From contig JAQGAU010000292.1 in the NCBI GenBank assembly GCA_034698045.1, positions 1-31,799 on the forward strand: a stretch of 31,799 nt of DNA. Direction: 5' to 3'. The notes below the pieces were generated by a model that saw nothing but the letters and a program-made list of their open reading frames with translations, had not been told where the DNA came from and made no database searches. The translations under genes and the position numbers were made by a program. This document shows, in pieces, positions 1-9,749 of the stretch. This DNA comes from Paramacrobiotus richtersi. Its lineage: Eukaryota > Tardigrada > Eutardigrada > Parachela > Macrobiotidae. Within the stretch, counting starts at the first letter, position 1, and every line of letters starts with the position of its first letter.

Positions 1-240
1 TTCCGGAAGCTCTTGGTGGGATGTTATGTCTGAATAATACATTGGACTTGGTCGGCCATTGGATCGATTTCGTCCATTTGTTGGGGTGCCAAACTGAGAG
101 GCTGGAACCGAGAAAGTTTTTTTTGAGGATTCGGTTGATGATTCAGAAAGGTCAGTCGGCTGCGAGTCCCCCATGACCGAATCATCTCCGCCTGTGCCGT
201 GCTGATTAGTTCGTCTAGGAATACGACCAGTTCCCTCCAT
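1..240 (-). CDS. Partial N-terminal exon, Ser/Thr-rich protein, unrecognised
   Basis: An open frame of 80 codons runs from an ATG at 240 down to the window edge with no stop. The peptide begins MEGTGRIPRRTNQ and is rich in Ser, Thr, Asn and Pro, with a stretch reading SQFGTPTNGR; it has no membrane segment and looks disordered. Short, unstructured N-termini with GTP-type Ser/Thr-Pro motifs occur in MCM4 and many other nuclear proteins, but the resemblance is too weak to name the gene. The rest lies outside the window, so product and exon end are unknown. Confidence 0.45.
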   Translation of the reverse strand, partial: MEGTGRIPRRTNQHGTGGDDSVMGDSQPTDLSESSTESSKKTFSVPASQFGTPTNGRNRSNGRPSPMYYSDITSHQELPE

Positions 241-862
241 GTTGGGTAATACGTTGATTAATAAACTACAATGGTAAAGTTGTTCATACGGTATCAAAAC
301 ATGATTAAGCGCTCCAACATGTATAACGCGCGTACTGATCTGCATGCACGAGGCTGGTCCATGGCAACGTAAAAGCATACCCAAGTGAACGGCAAGCATG
401 TACACAATTTTCAAAAATTTGTTCTGGTAAGACACTTCGAGTCCGCCCCAGTGCAAATCAGGCCGAAATCGTAAATTTTTCATAGATTGCATGTTGAATT
501 AAATTAAAGATTCGGGTTCGGACAACAAACTAGGCAGTAACTGAATTCACTACGTACCGGAAACTGCAGTCCGAAACGGACATTCTCATGATCACAAGGC
601 TTCACTGCCATGGGAAAAGTCAATACGTAAACTGCAGTATTAATCCCACAATATCAACAGGATGTTTTAATAATATATTCAGGTATAATTAATTTATATA
701 TTTATGGAACACATCCTAAAAGCTCATAACACGGCGGTGGCGGCGTAACTTGCTTATTAACGACCGGTAGTTATCACCTGACTGCTACTGTATATACACA
801 CGTACCATGTTCCAAAAACACTATCAGCGGAAAAAAACACCAACTGGACCGCCTTTAGAAAA
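241..862. other. Intergenic, no gene seen
   Basis: AT-rich sequence upstream of the minus-strand exon at 1-240. It probably holds that gene's promoter and 5' leader. I see no convincing exon, RNA gene or repeat here. Confidence 0.4.
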
Positions 863-1000
863 CTAAAAATGTGTCACAAAAGACAACAGAAGATATTCAA
901 CAAATCGCCAGACAGATAAACCGAAGGCAACACTACCCACAATACCGAGTACCGACAGAATAGCGCAAAAACGAAACAAATTCGTATAAAAAACCTCCAT
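863..1000 (-). CDS. Possible 45-residue membrane micropeptide or exon
   Basis: An ATG at 1000 opens a 45-codon frame (MEVFYTNLFRFCAILSVLGI...) ending in TAG at 863-865. The middle is one continuous hydrophobic stretch of about 25 residues, as in a single-pass membrane peptide. A good splice acceptor (T-rich, then TTTTTGCAG) lies just upstream on the minus strand, so it could instead be a last exon. The surroundings are AT-rich, and chance ORFs in such DNA are often hydrophobic, so it may be spurious. Confidence 0.18.
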   Translation of the reverse strand: MEVFYTNLFRFCAILSVLGIVGSVAFGLSVWRFVEYLLLSFVTHF

Positions 1001-1278
1001 TCCACGAAAGGACAGAATAACCTGCAAAAATGCAAAATAATCATTAATAATTTCGATTGTGAAACTGCGGTACATATACCGGTAAAAACGCATTAACTGG
1101 GGACAAAATGTTAACTGGATACCCAGTGACAAAATTTATAAGTATGCATAAAACAACTCGTCACATGGAAGAACTATACAATTTAATAAAAAACAGATCA
1201 AATTTTTCTAAACGTTATAAGTGAAAAAAAAACTACTTAAATAACTACTGGAAAAAGCGCTACATACTCACGCATGTT

Positions 1279-3151
1279 TTAATTAGCGCTTGAGATGCCA
1301 CTACCAATAATGATGGGCTGTTTCTCGAACGAATTCTGAAAAATAAATAATGCTAAAAACGTCACTTGGAACTAAATAATATCGAGTATGGAGTACGAAA
1401 TTCTAAAGAATATCCCACGGCATAACAAACCTCAGTTTTGTACTCGTACTGCAGGTTCTTGATAAAGATCAAGCGACTTCCCAGCTTCTTCGGCGGAATC
1501 GGCTTGACGATACACGAAACTTTGTCCGCACTGGACATCTGGAACGATGGAGCCGGAGCCGAGATTTTACTGCCATGATTGTCCAGTACATTTCCACAAG
1601 AAACAGGATATTTTCGAGGTCGTCCACGTTTACGGACTCCATCAGGGGCAGACGCGACTTCCTCGGTACCGCTTTTTCGCTTTTTTCCTTTCAGATCCTG
1701 CTCTGGGTTTATTTTTCCGGATGATAACGTGTTTTTCGCGTTCTTTTTCGATGGACGCTCGTATCGACTGGTTTTTCCGCGAGTTGACCGTAATGCCCGA
1801 ATGTCCTGCTTGTTGCTTCTGATGCCCAAAGCATTTTTCGGAATGATGTCCATACTTGCCAGACGAGTGGCTTCTTCCACGGTGTATTTTGCCAAATCAT
1901 AATACCGGAAACAGGATGAGCGTCCAGATTCTTCTATTTCTTTCTTTGGATCTAAACCGCAGAAAAAATAATGTGAGGGAATAAGACGCAATATTCACAT
2001 TATCGGATATGTATAAATTATAACTCACTTAATTACGGAAATTATAAGTTATATCTTAGAGTTTCACTACGGAAGATTTTTTAACACTTTTTGTATGGTC
2101 TTGCAAAGTATTTACTAGAAAAATTTTGCCGAAGAACAACATGACGTTATGTGCTAGAGCAGAAATCGTAAACCTCTTGCGTTATGCGCACTGCCGGAAG
2201 ACACAATTAGAAATTATAGCTAATGTTGCTGCAGTAATATAAAACGCACAAACAAATTTTAATTTGGCTTGTTTTTCAGTTAACGCTATTTTATTTCAGA
2301 TTGTTTAAATGTTTCTTTTGTACTGTAAATGGGGTACAGCACTTCTCGGCCTTTCCACTTGCTCGGTATTTTACTTCGCTCTACAGCCTGTACTAGCAGT
2401 GAATGAAGCCCAATTGCCAAAATTTAATGTTTAAAGCTATCAAACTTGAAGATAAAAAAATCTTAAATTTCTGAACTTCAAACTTTATCCAACATACGCA
2501 AAAGCGTAACTACGGATACATGCGTAACAATATTAATGTACCATATTATTTTAAAGAATACAGTAACGTTTAAAACTTTTCGGAGATACTGATCCGACAC
2601 ATGGCTTCTACAGCAGAAAAATAACCAATATTTGACAATTATGAGGTACAGAAACTGAAAACACCGACAGGAACTGTCCGATCATCCCATGGCCAAATGC
2701 GATCTGAATCGTCCGATCAACTCATATCAGCGGCTAGTTCTGTATCCTTCGCCGACATCTTTATTTGTGAATTAATTATGATCGATTAATAATTTAATTC
2801 GTATCCTAATTCTTATTTAATAACAAAACAATTACAGTTACCTGGTCTGGGGAAAAGATCTAAAGGCAGTGGATAATACACTTTGATCCGGGCTTCCAGC
2901 CCGTCATCATGAAATGGCCGCGATGCTCCGCTGACATCTTCATTGGAATTCACCAGTACGCTTGAAGAAGCTACATGCAGATAACTAATTCATTCTGTGA
3001 TTTCTATCTCTTTCGGCTGCTTTAGCAGTTTGTCTTTACGTTCAAGCTTCAGACAAGGGGCAATTTAACAATACAAATCCTAAAAACGGATAGAAATGGA
3101 AGTTGTACCAGTTCGTGGCAAACGAGGAAGTCCTTGTTGGAGCTGCGACAT
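1279..3151 (-). CDS. Basic nuclear protein with AT-hook-like motif, four exons
   Basis: Four minus-strand exons join with matching phases: 3151-3109 (ATG; donor GTACAA), 2970-2842 (acceptor TAG; donor GTAACT), 1951-1431 (acceptor TTTAG; donor GTTTGT) and 1335-1279 (acceptor TTTTTCAG; stop TAA). The product is 249 residues, starting MSQLQQGLPRLPRT. The second exon reads RIKVYYPLPLDLFPRP. The third has a probable helical segment (YYDLAKYTVEEATRLASMDI), then a long Lys/Arg/Ser-rich stretch with KRGRPRKYP, matching the RGRP core of AT-hooks that bind the minor groove of AT-rich DNA. The C-terminus is hydrophobic (KQPIIIGSGISSAN). I do not recognise the family; a chromatin or transcription role is inferred from the AT-hook alone. 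Confidence 0.62.
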
Positions 3152-4152
3152 CGTTGTTGGCCGTCAGCTTACGACATCTGTTCACGCTTTCTCGGAGAGA
3201 TTAAATCGTCTAGTAAACGGTTTTATCAAGTATTAGATTGCGTAGTAGCGTGTAGAATGTTTTATTTTATCGATAATGATAAAATTAGATCCTGTGAAAA
3301 CAATTACGACCTTACAAATTTACAACCGCACAAGGCTAAATATAGTACCACTACCGATTTCACATGCAAAGGTTGAACTCATTGTCAGCCATCCATCCAC
3401 TCACGCTCATTGCTGGAATGAGTAATCAAAAAGCCACCAGATCTAGAACTGGTCATTCCAGCTAGTGCTATCCAGCAATTCAAATTGTCAAGACAGAGGG
3501 ATACTGAGAACTGGAAAAAGTTCTACTAATTTTTCTAAAAACTTATTTTATTTGATAAAAAAAATCATAACCGATGTCTCAGGATATTCCCTCATCGGAA
3601 GTTTCGAAGGCGCAGTGTTTCAGTTAACCGTAACAGTATGAGATGTGGTCTGCTTACTACATGTTTCAAACTTACCATGCAAGATATCGTTCCATTTTCG
3701 TGTTCTATGAATTTTTTTTGCACCTGAGAAAGACAAAATTAAAAAAAATCTGATCTAATTTGAAGGCAAGCTCGTACAACGGCATCACCAGACACAAGAC
3801 TTTATTCATACCAATGCAAACGACGTAACAACTTCCAGTCAAACATAACAGAAGACAAGTCTTTAAAAATTGTATAAAAGTATAAACGGATAAAACTTGA
3901 ACCATTTCGCAGAGTTTCAAACTAAAAACCATTAAATTTCACTTCCGGCACATATCCGTAAAGATATCCATTGCACATGCTCCTCAACAACACTTACGCT
4001 ATTTACAAACAAAATGTACGATGCTAAGAAACTTCCGGTTGAAAGAGCGAAATCTTAACTAATGCCAACTAGTAATCGAAGAGAGAACGCTCAGTTCCAA
4101 CTAAAATTGCTGCGATCCATTCCGCAAAACGCTTCCAAATACAACCATTAAC
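3152..4152. other. Intergenic, no gene seen
   Basis: About 1 kb between the start of the AT-hook gene and the stop of the ELAV-like gene, both on the minus strand. It should contain the promoter of the former and the 3' UTR of the latter. Long T-runs and hydrophobic chance ORFs occur (for example 3705-3932), but no supportable exon. Confidence 0.4.
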
Positions 4153-6647
4153 TTAACGGATTCTGAAATGGGACGGCTGATTCCACTGGGTTTTGCGTCG
4201 GACGACAATCTTCCGGCCCATCAGTTCGGTGCGATGCAGCGAGGAAATGGTCTGATCGGCTTGACAGAAATCCCACAGGCGCACGAACGCGTACTTCGGT
4301 CCATAATTGTCCGGACGTGGTCCTTCCGTATGAACTCTCTTGCGACGGTGTACCTGTATATATAATTAATTTTAATAGAGACGGTACAGAATGCAATAGT
4401 ATTAGTCTTATTTTGGTGTGGAATACCTCAACCCCTGCCACCTCAGCGTGTCGTCGAAAAAGCTTGCGGATATCCGCTTCCGTGACATTTTCATCCAGAT
4501 TACCAATATACAATTCGCAGGAGTTATCGACAACCGGAGGAAACTCTACCGGTGCGTAATGTCCCGCATTGAAAGCACTGAAAATTTATCAACTTCCGTT
4601 CTTTTAACCTGAAAGTACTCAAAAAACCATTGCTCACTTTTGAACCACGTTGTAGTCGGGAACGATATTCTGTGAGAAATGATGTGGCCCAGCGTTCATC
4701 CCGGAAGCGTAGTGATTCGGCACGTTACAGTACACCACAAAAGGTGCCGGATACCCCACTCTACAAAATTAATCATTAATTCAGGTCACGAACAAGTTTT
4801 GTGGTATGCTGCATGTATTAAACAGAACTTAATGGGATAAATATTCATCGTTTTCGAATTGTTGTTATTATCAGTACACATCAAAGTCCGTAAAAAGTAG
4901 CTAAAGTTAGGCCGTACCTAAGGTCATCTACCTAGCTGTTTTGCCGCATATGTGTTATCGCATTTTATGCAATTCTATCAGAATAATACGAAGAATTCTG
5001 TTTTAATAGATTGATAATTGTTTGCTCAAGTAAGTTTTTCACTCCTACAGCGTAATTACCCGACTTCGCCACTTCCACCGTACGGAACCAAATCCCTACC
5101 GACCGTTCCAGAGCTTGCGCGAATATACGGAAATGGTTGGTAACCACTGTCGCTTCCAGCAGGCTCACTACAACTTGGAGACAAATATACGAATGCGACA
5201 CGAAAAGAAGTGTGCTGCGAGATTTTCTCACCTCGAACAGAAAGACGAACGCGGACAACTCTCCTCGAATTCCTGCTGCCTGGTCCCATCGTTTTCCTGC
5301 TTCCAGTACCCCGACCGATAGGTGAAATTGACACGAAGAATATGGTGCTATAAGGGTACATGTAAAAATAAATTTCTCCAGCAGTATCACGGAAGAAGCA
5401 GATTCTGTACACTAGTACTGACCTCATCAATCTCGGCATTATTTTCCTGCTGGCGGGCAAAATCTGCCTGGACGAACGTGTCGAATCGAACAAATCCAAC
5501 GCCTTTGTTCTGTTCTACATGGAAAACAAGAAAGGCCATTTAGACGAGTGCGTACTGACAATACCTGTAATCAGATTGTATCAATGAACTGACTTGAGAT
5601 GGGATCTTTCAGGATACGAGCCGAGATGACCTTGCCGTACTTTGCGAACCATTTGACCAGGTCGGCTTCGCCCCAAGTGGTCGGAAGACCACTGACGTAT
5701 AAATTCGCATTTCTGATGGCTTCGCTTCTTGGCCTGGCTTCGCTAGCCTGTAATATTCAAAACCCACAATTCCAATCAAAACATGATATAGTTTTTTTAC
5801 GAATTAGGTACAACTCTGCAGTGAACGAACTATAAGTCAGAAAATTGAGAAATCGCAAGCAATATACCTTAATCGTTTTGCTGAAAAGCCGCATTCCATT
5901 TAGATTCTTCACGGCCTTTTTTGCGGATTCGTGACCACGATATTCAACAAATCCATACCCTTGTGAGAAGCCTAAAAAATGATGAGGAACGATAAAAGGC
6001 TGTGGTAATTATGGAACATCCGAATAAATTCATGAGTCAAAAATACCATCCTGTACAACATACTAGGTACCATGCGGCGCTATTGTTAATATATCAAAAT
6101 CCAGCAAAATGTATGTCTTTATTTACTTAAACAAAATCGTCCATTGTTACAGTCTAACAGACCGCAACGCGGTTAGCATCACAATCAGAGATTACAACAT
6201 CCGTGATCAGTGACTAATGATTTTCATATGTCAAGTCTTGGAACATGATTTCACACATGCCGGAGCAGTGTTAATATTATTCCACAATTACGAAAACTTA
6301 ATAAAAATAGAATTCGATTCATGGCCGAGCTTTAAACCTTTAGCCGAAAAAATCTATATTGATATAGTCGAACATTTCAAGTGTTAAATAACTTAAGTTA
6401 ATCTGCAATTACCTGTAGCTTTATCCCGCACGATACGACAGGATACTATCTCTCCAAAGGATCGGCAAATCGCACGAAGATTTTCTTCCTGACATTCTTG
6501 TGGAAGGAACGTAATGATTACGTTCGTCCATGACTGCTCGGAACAACTGCCGGAATTCTGGAGCGCCGGAACCTCCGGCTGCGCCAATTGGTTTGACCCG
6601 GGACTGCCATTTCCGAAAGAAATCAGCCCGTGTTCTGGATAATTCAT
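4153..6647 (-). CDS. ELAV/Hu-like RNA-binding protein, three RRMs
   Basis: Nine phase-consistent exons: 6647-6413, 5971-5868, 5747-5594, 5514-5423, 5347-5232, 5167-5060, 4760-4638, 4577-4427, 4353-4153; 427 residues. RRM1 (about 50-130) reads TNVIITFLPQ, then SQGYGFVEY. RRM2 (about 143-220) reads [12 protein letters not shown], then KGVGFVRF. The junction [26 protein letters not shown] follows the ELAV/Hu RRM1-RRM2 linker closely. A linker of about 110 residues, rich in Gly, Tyr, Asn and Pro, leads to RRM3 (about 330-427; ELYIGNLDENVTE, then YAFVRL), which is unlike the usual ELAV RRM3. ELAV proteins bind U/AU-rich RNA and control splicing, stability and translation. The start is the first ATG after a good acceptor at 6665-6663; 5' non-coding exons probably lie upstream. 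Confidence 0.85.
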
Positions 6648-7297
6648 CGCAATTATTCGGAACTGAAGACAAGAGTTAACAATAATGGAACGATAACGAA
6701 ACGAACTCAAGTTCTCGGTTTGAACGGAAGGCAACGAGAACAAAAAAATTTTAACTTCCTGGTTTGTAACTTCTTCGTTATCTGTTGATGGAAATGATCG
6801 AATGAAGGGAAAATGTTCACAAAAGGAAGCCGACAAAGTCGTGCCATAGAGCGCCCATGCTTTGCGGCGTGTGTTCATACAGAACACGGTGTATGTGGTC
6901 AACAAGGGCGGAACGAAGCGCTGCCATTGGATGATGCAAGTATTAGCCGATCGTACGTACAAACAGTACTGATTTTACTACTGAACGAAGAAAAAGTCGA
7001 ACGACTCGAACAGAAATTTATTGTGTATCATAATTATTATAATTTATGATTTATTAGAATTATCTTATGTCTTGGACTCTTGGTAATAGTAGCAAAACAG
7101 TACAGTGATCTATCTTTTTCATGGATTGCATCGATGCAAGAAAAATCTGATGTCAGTGATGTAATCAAGGATTCAAGATTCAGGAACCTTTTCGCGCGAA
7201 ACTTGGACCTTGTTTCTCTTTGCGCGTGGAAATCTTTCTATAATCTTGTAATTTTCATAAACGCGGTCACTCCAGTACAGCCGGTATCTGCAAAATT
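6648..7297. other. Divergent intergenic region, ELAV-like and MOCS2B
   Basis: Between the ELAV-like start (-) and the molybdopterin synthase start (+). It probably contains the 5' UTR and promoters of both. A plus-strand frame without an initiating ATG runs to a stop at 7308-7310, overlapping the downstream ATG. It does not end in Gly-Gly and does not look like the small MOCS2A/MoaD subunit. Confidence 0.35.
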
Positions 7298-8826
7298 ATG
7301 GATTTCGTGAACATCGCTAACGACAATCAGCCGTTGTTGTATTACATCGAAAAACTTCAGTCCGCAACTGACTGCCAGACTCTCCTGATGGCATTGGGTA
7401 CGTAAACGTTACCATGCGTGTATTTGCACGGTAAAGGAAAATACAACTAGTTTTCGTAAATTTCCGCGTTTCTCGAGTAGTAATTATACGGGCTCGTTGT
7501 TTCGTTTCATTCCGACTCAATTTCCGAGGCGAGGAAAGAGAAAGTCTGGAGAACGTCAGAACTAGTATAATTGTATTGTAGCTGTTGCTGGTATTATTTT
7601 TGCAGTACATTTTTTTCACAGAAACTGTGAGTATTGTGCCGGAGCTGGATAATTCCAAAACGAAGGACGTAAAAATCGTGCAGTTCGACATGCATATTGC
7701 CAAAGCGGAGCAGAAAATGAGAGATCTGTGCTTGACAATTCGAACCAAGTGGATGGCTGTTCGCAACATAGTCCTTGTGCATCGCATAGGGTAAGCAGAA
7801 CCCGTAGACTTCCGAAAAAAATCAGAAGAATTCCGATGTCGCTGCACATAGTGCTTCGAGACGATGGTACATTTTCGTATTCAGTCCACTTACTGGCTTA
7901 TGCAAAATGCTGCAGTTATATTGTGACTGACGTTTTTAGTTTCTTGTTGAAATTCACTTGCGGTAAAAGTGTTGTTATTCGACCTACCATACACTTTGTT
8001 ACAGTACTACTTTATTATAGGTATGTGTTACCGTCATGTCCTTATTCTTTTGTGGGAATTATTGGCTACGACTCTCTCCAAGTGCGACAAGCCGTGGAAT
8101 TCGCCGCTGTCGAACTAAAGAAGTTCCCGATATGGAAAGAAGTAAGGTAATAGTTAAGTTGCTATCTGTATCTATCAGTAATTTTAATCTGTAGAAGTGC
8201 ATGCTTTATATCTGCTTACCAGACAGCAGAAATAGTGGAAAATCAGTGTAATTAGGCCTTTTTTAAGGCCTCGTATAAATTTATATCTGGTGAAATTGTG
8301 GGTTTCTGAAAAATAAGATTAACTAAGAAAAGTGATGTTAAACGATTGTTTTCGCTTTCTTTGTCAGATCTGCAACGCATTTTTACCGGGTTCAGAATAA
8401 CCATAGCTTTGCATCAGAAAAAAATTCAGAGAGCTGTTGATTCTGTACAATTTGGATACGCGTGAATGTCTCCTTTGCTATAGTTTAGCATACCAGGAGT
8501 ACCACTACAGGATGCAGCCATTAGCTGCTGCGATAGCTGATCCTCGAATAATGTTCATTAATTTATTCCCACAGGAAACTTATACAGATGATTCCCGTTG
8601 CTGGACTTCGACTCACGAGTGCTTCTGGAGAATGAACGCTGATGAACGGGATGAGATGGATCGGCTACAAGCATGTGCCCTCGCGAAAGCGAAGGCAGCT
8701 GCCGTACCTTCGAACTCGGATATCAAGCCACCGGCTGGATGTTCGGATCCTAAATGTTGCGTTCGCAACGGTCACCTGCCGAAGACGACGCCCGACGTTT
8801 CTTCTCTCTCGAAAAATGTACTTTGA
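7298..8826 (+). CDS. Molybdopterin synthase catalytic subunit, MOCS2B/MoaE family
   Basis: Exons 7298-7397, 7622-7790, 8021-8141 and 8575-8826 join in phase to 213 residues. The family's enzyme inserts dithiolene sulfur into precursor Z to make molybdopterin, taking sulfur from the MoaD/MOCS2A C-terminus. Matches to MoaE/MOCS2B: IRTKWMAVRNIVLVHRIG (family: R-K-W-P-V, then HRLG), AVEFAAVELKKFPIWKE (family AxxxLKxxxPIWKKE, with both lysines), and ECFW in exon 4, as near the end of animal MOCS2B. Departures: the usual GTTR near residue 35, the VPVGEAS segment and the SxHR before the last helix are not recognisable (LPSCPYSFVGIIGYDS instead). A tail of about 60 residues follows ECFW and contains CSDPKCC. 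It could be a fast-evolving functional copy or a decaying one. The exon 3 donor follows WKE; reading through it would stop within two codons. Confidence 0.72.
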
Positions 8827-9749
8827 ATGTTCCTGTTTTTCTGTGGGCAGCTATTCTCGATAGCTGTACCTCTACTGGCTGTGCAGTACCCTGCAAAAGT
8901 GCTTTTATAAAATCTGGTGTGTCTGCTTTTTGGTTTCACCTCGAAGGTAGATTTCGTTACTTCGATGCATTTATTGCGAACTGTTCGAAACGCTGTGAAA
9001 ATCGCGACTGGTCCGCTGTTTCAAACCTGCAGAACCATTAAAGTTTAGCGCGATTTGCGCATCCGAATTTGTGGCATTTTTGTTAATTAATAATGTTATT
9101 TCGCATTCAGTGATCTAGCCGTGTCAGCTTAACATGTTAATTGATAGCACAGCATTCGTTACAATGCGGTATTACAAAGTGACATTACTTCCGGTCGGTT
9201 ATGGTTTTCGGTGAGGGATGTCAGACAAATGTGTGTACGCACAACCCCCGAGAGCGCCAGTCCCTTTCAAATTTCGGCTAGTTTTAATTTTTTTACGTGA
9301 CCGGTTTGAAATTTGGAGCTGCTTCGGCGTTCGCCACAATTTACGAAGCCCAAATTCATCTGAATCCGTCACCGGAAAACATCGTTTCGATGCTGCAGTT
9401 ATACCGATACGAATAGCATTAATATGTACCTCTGCTTGTCGACATTTTTGTCTATCTGTATACTTTCCTGCTGATTCTACAGACCCGGTCCGCACGTGTT
9501 GGACTCTGCCTACAGTACAGCTGTTTAAAGTTGAGCTATTGTCATTGTGTCACTTTTTATGTGTGTTGACGTGATGATCGAAACGAACTTCCGTGGCTTT
9601 GCGAACTTCAGCTCTGAAAAGAATCCTGAACCACTGCATGTATCGTGTGAGACTGGACTTTGCAAGAGGAAAAGTTATTTTAAGAAAAAGTATAAAGTTT
9701 CTTCGTTTTTTTGGGCTTTCCTCATCGTCGTTCGCCATTTTGATTGCAG
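8827..9749 (+). other. Probable promoter and unresolved 5' exons of the Tudor gene
   Basis: No clear gene is visible, but fragments are suggestive. An ATG at 9201 is followed by a strong donor (TTCG|GTGAGG, 9210/9211). A protein-like stretch at 9315-9417 reads ASAFATIYEAQIHLNPSPENIVSMLQ. A CTACAG acceptor near 9481 precedes PGPHVLDSAY. An ATG at 9593 opens MALRTSALKRILNHC, which could splice at 9644 in the right phase to exon 9750. These cannot be joined with confidence; they are candidates for the missing N-terminus of the Tudor protein. Confidence 0.25.

Noticed and set aside
1547..1902. Plus-strand ORFs of 91 and 107 codons
   Set aside because: Antisense shadows of the large AT-hook exon 1951-1431.
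3096..3236. Plus-strand 46-codon ORF starting MEVVPVRGKRGSP
   Set aside because: It lies opposite the first exon of the minus-strand AT-hook gene, whose four exons agree in phase; the plus frame has no partner exons.
3705..3932. Minus-strand 75-codon hydrophobic ORF
   Set aside because: T-rich sequence ending in an acceptor-like tract; composition explains the hydrophobicity and no family is recognised.
5115..5835. Plus-strand ORFs of 62-78 codons
   Set aside because: Antisense to ELAV-like exons.
7810..7860. Alternative MOCS2B exon after an ATCAG acceptor (RIPMSLHIVLRDDG)
   Set aside because: It fits the incoming phase, but joining 7790 directly to 8021 keeps frame and leads into the family's C-terminal helix, so the extra exon is unnecessary.
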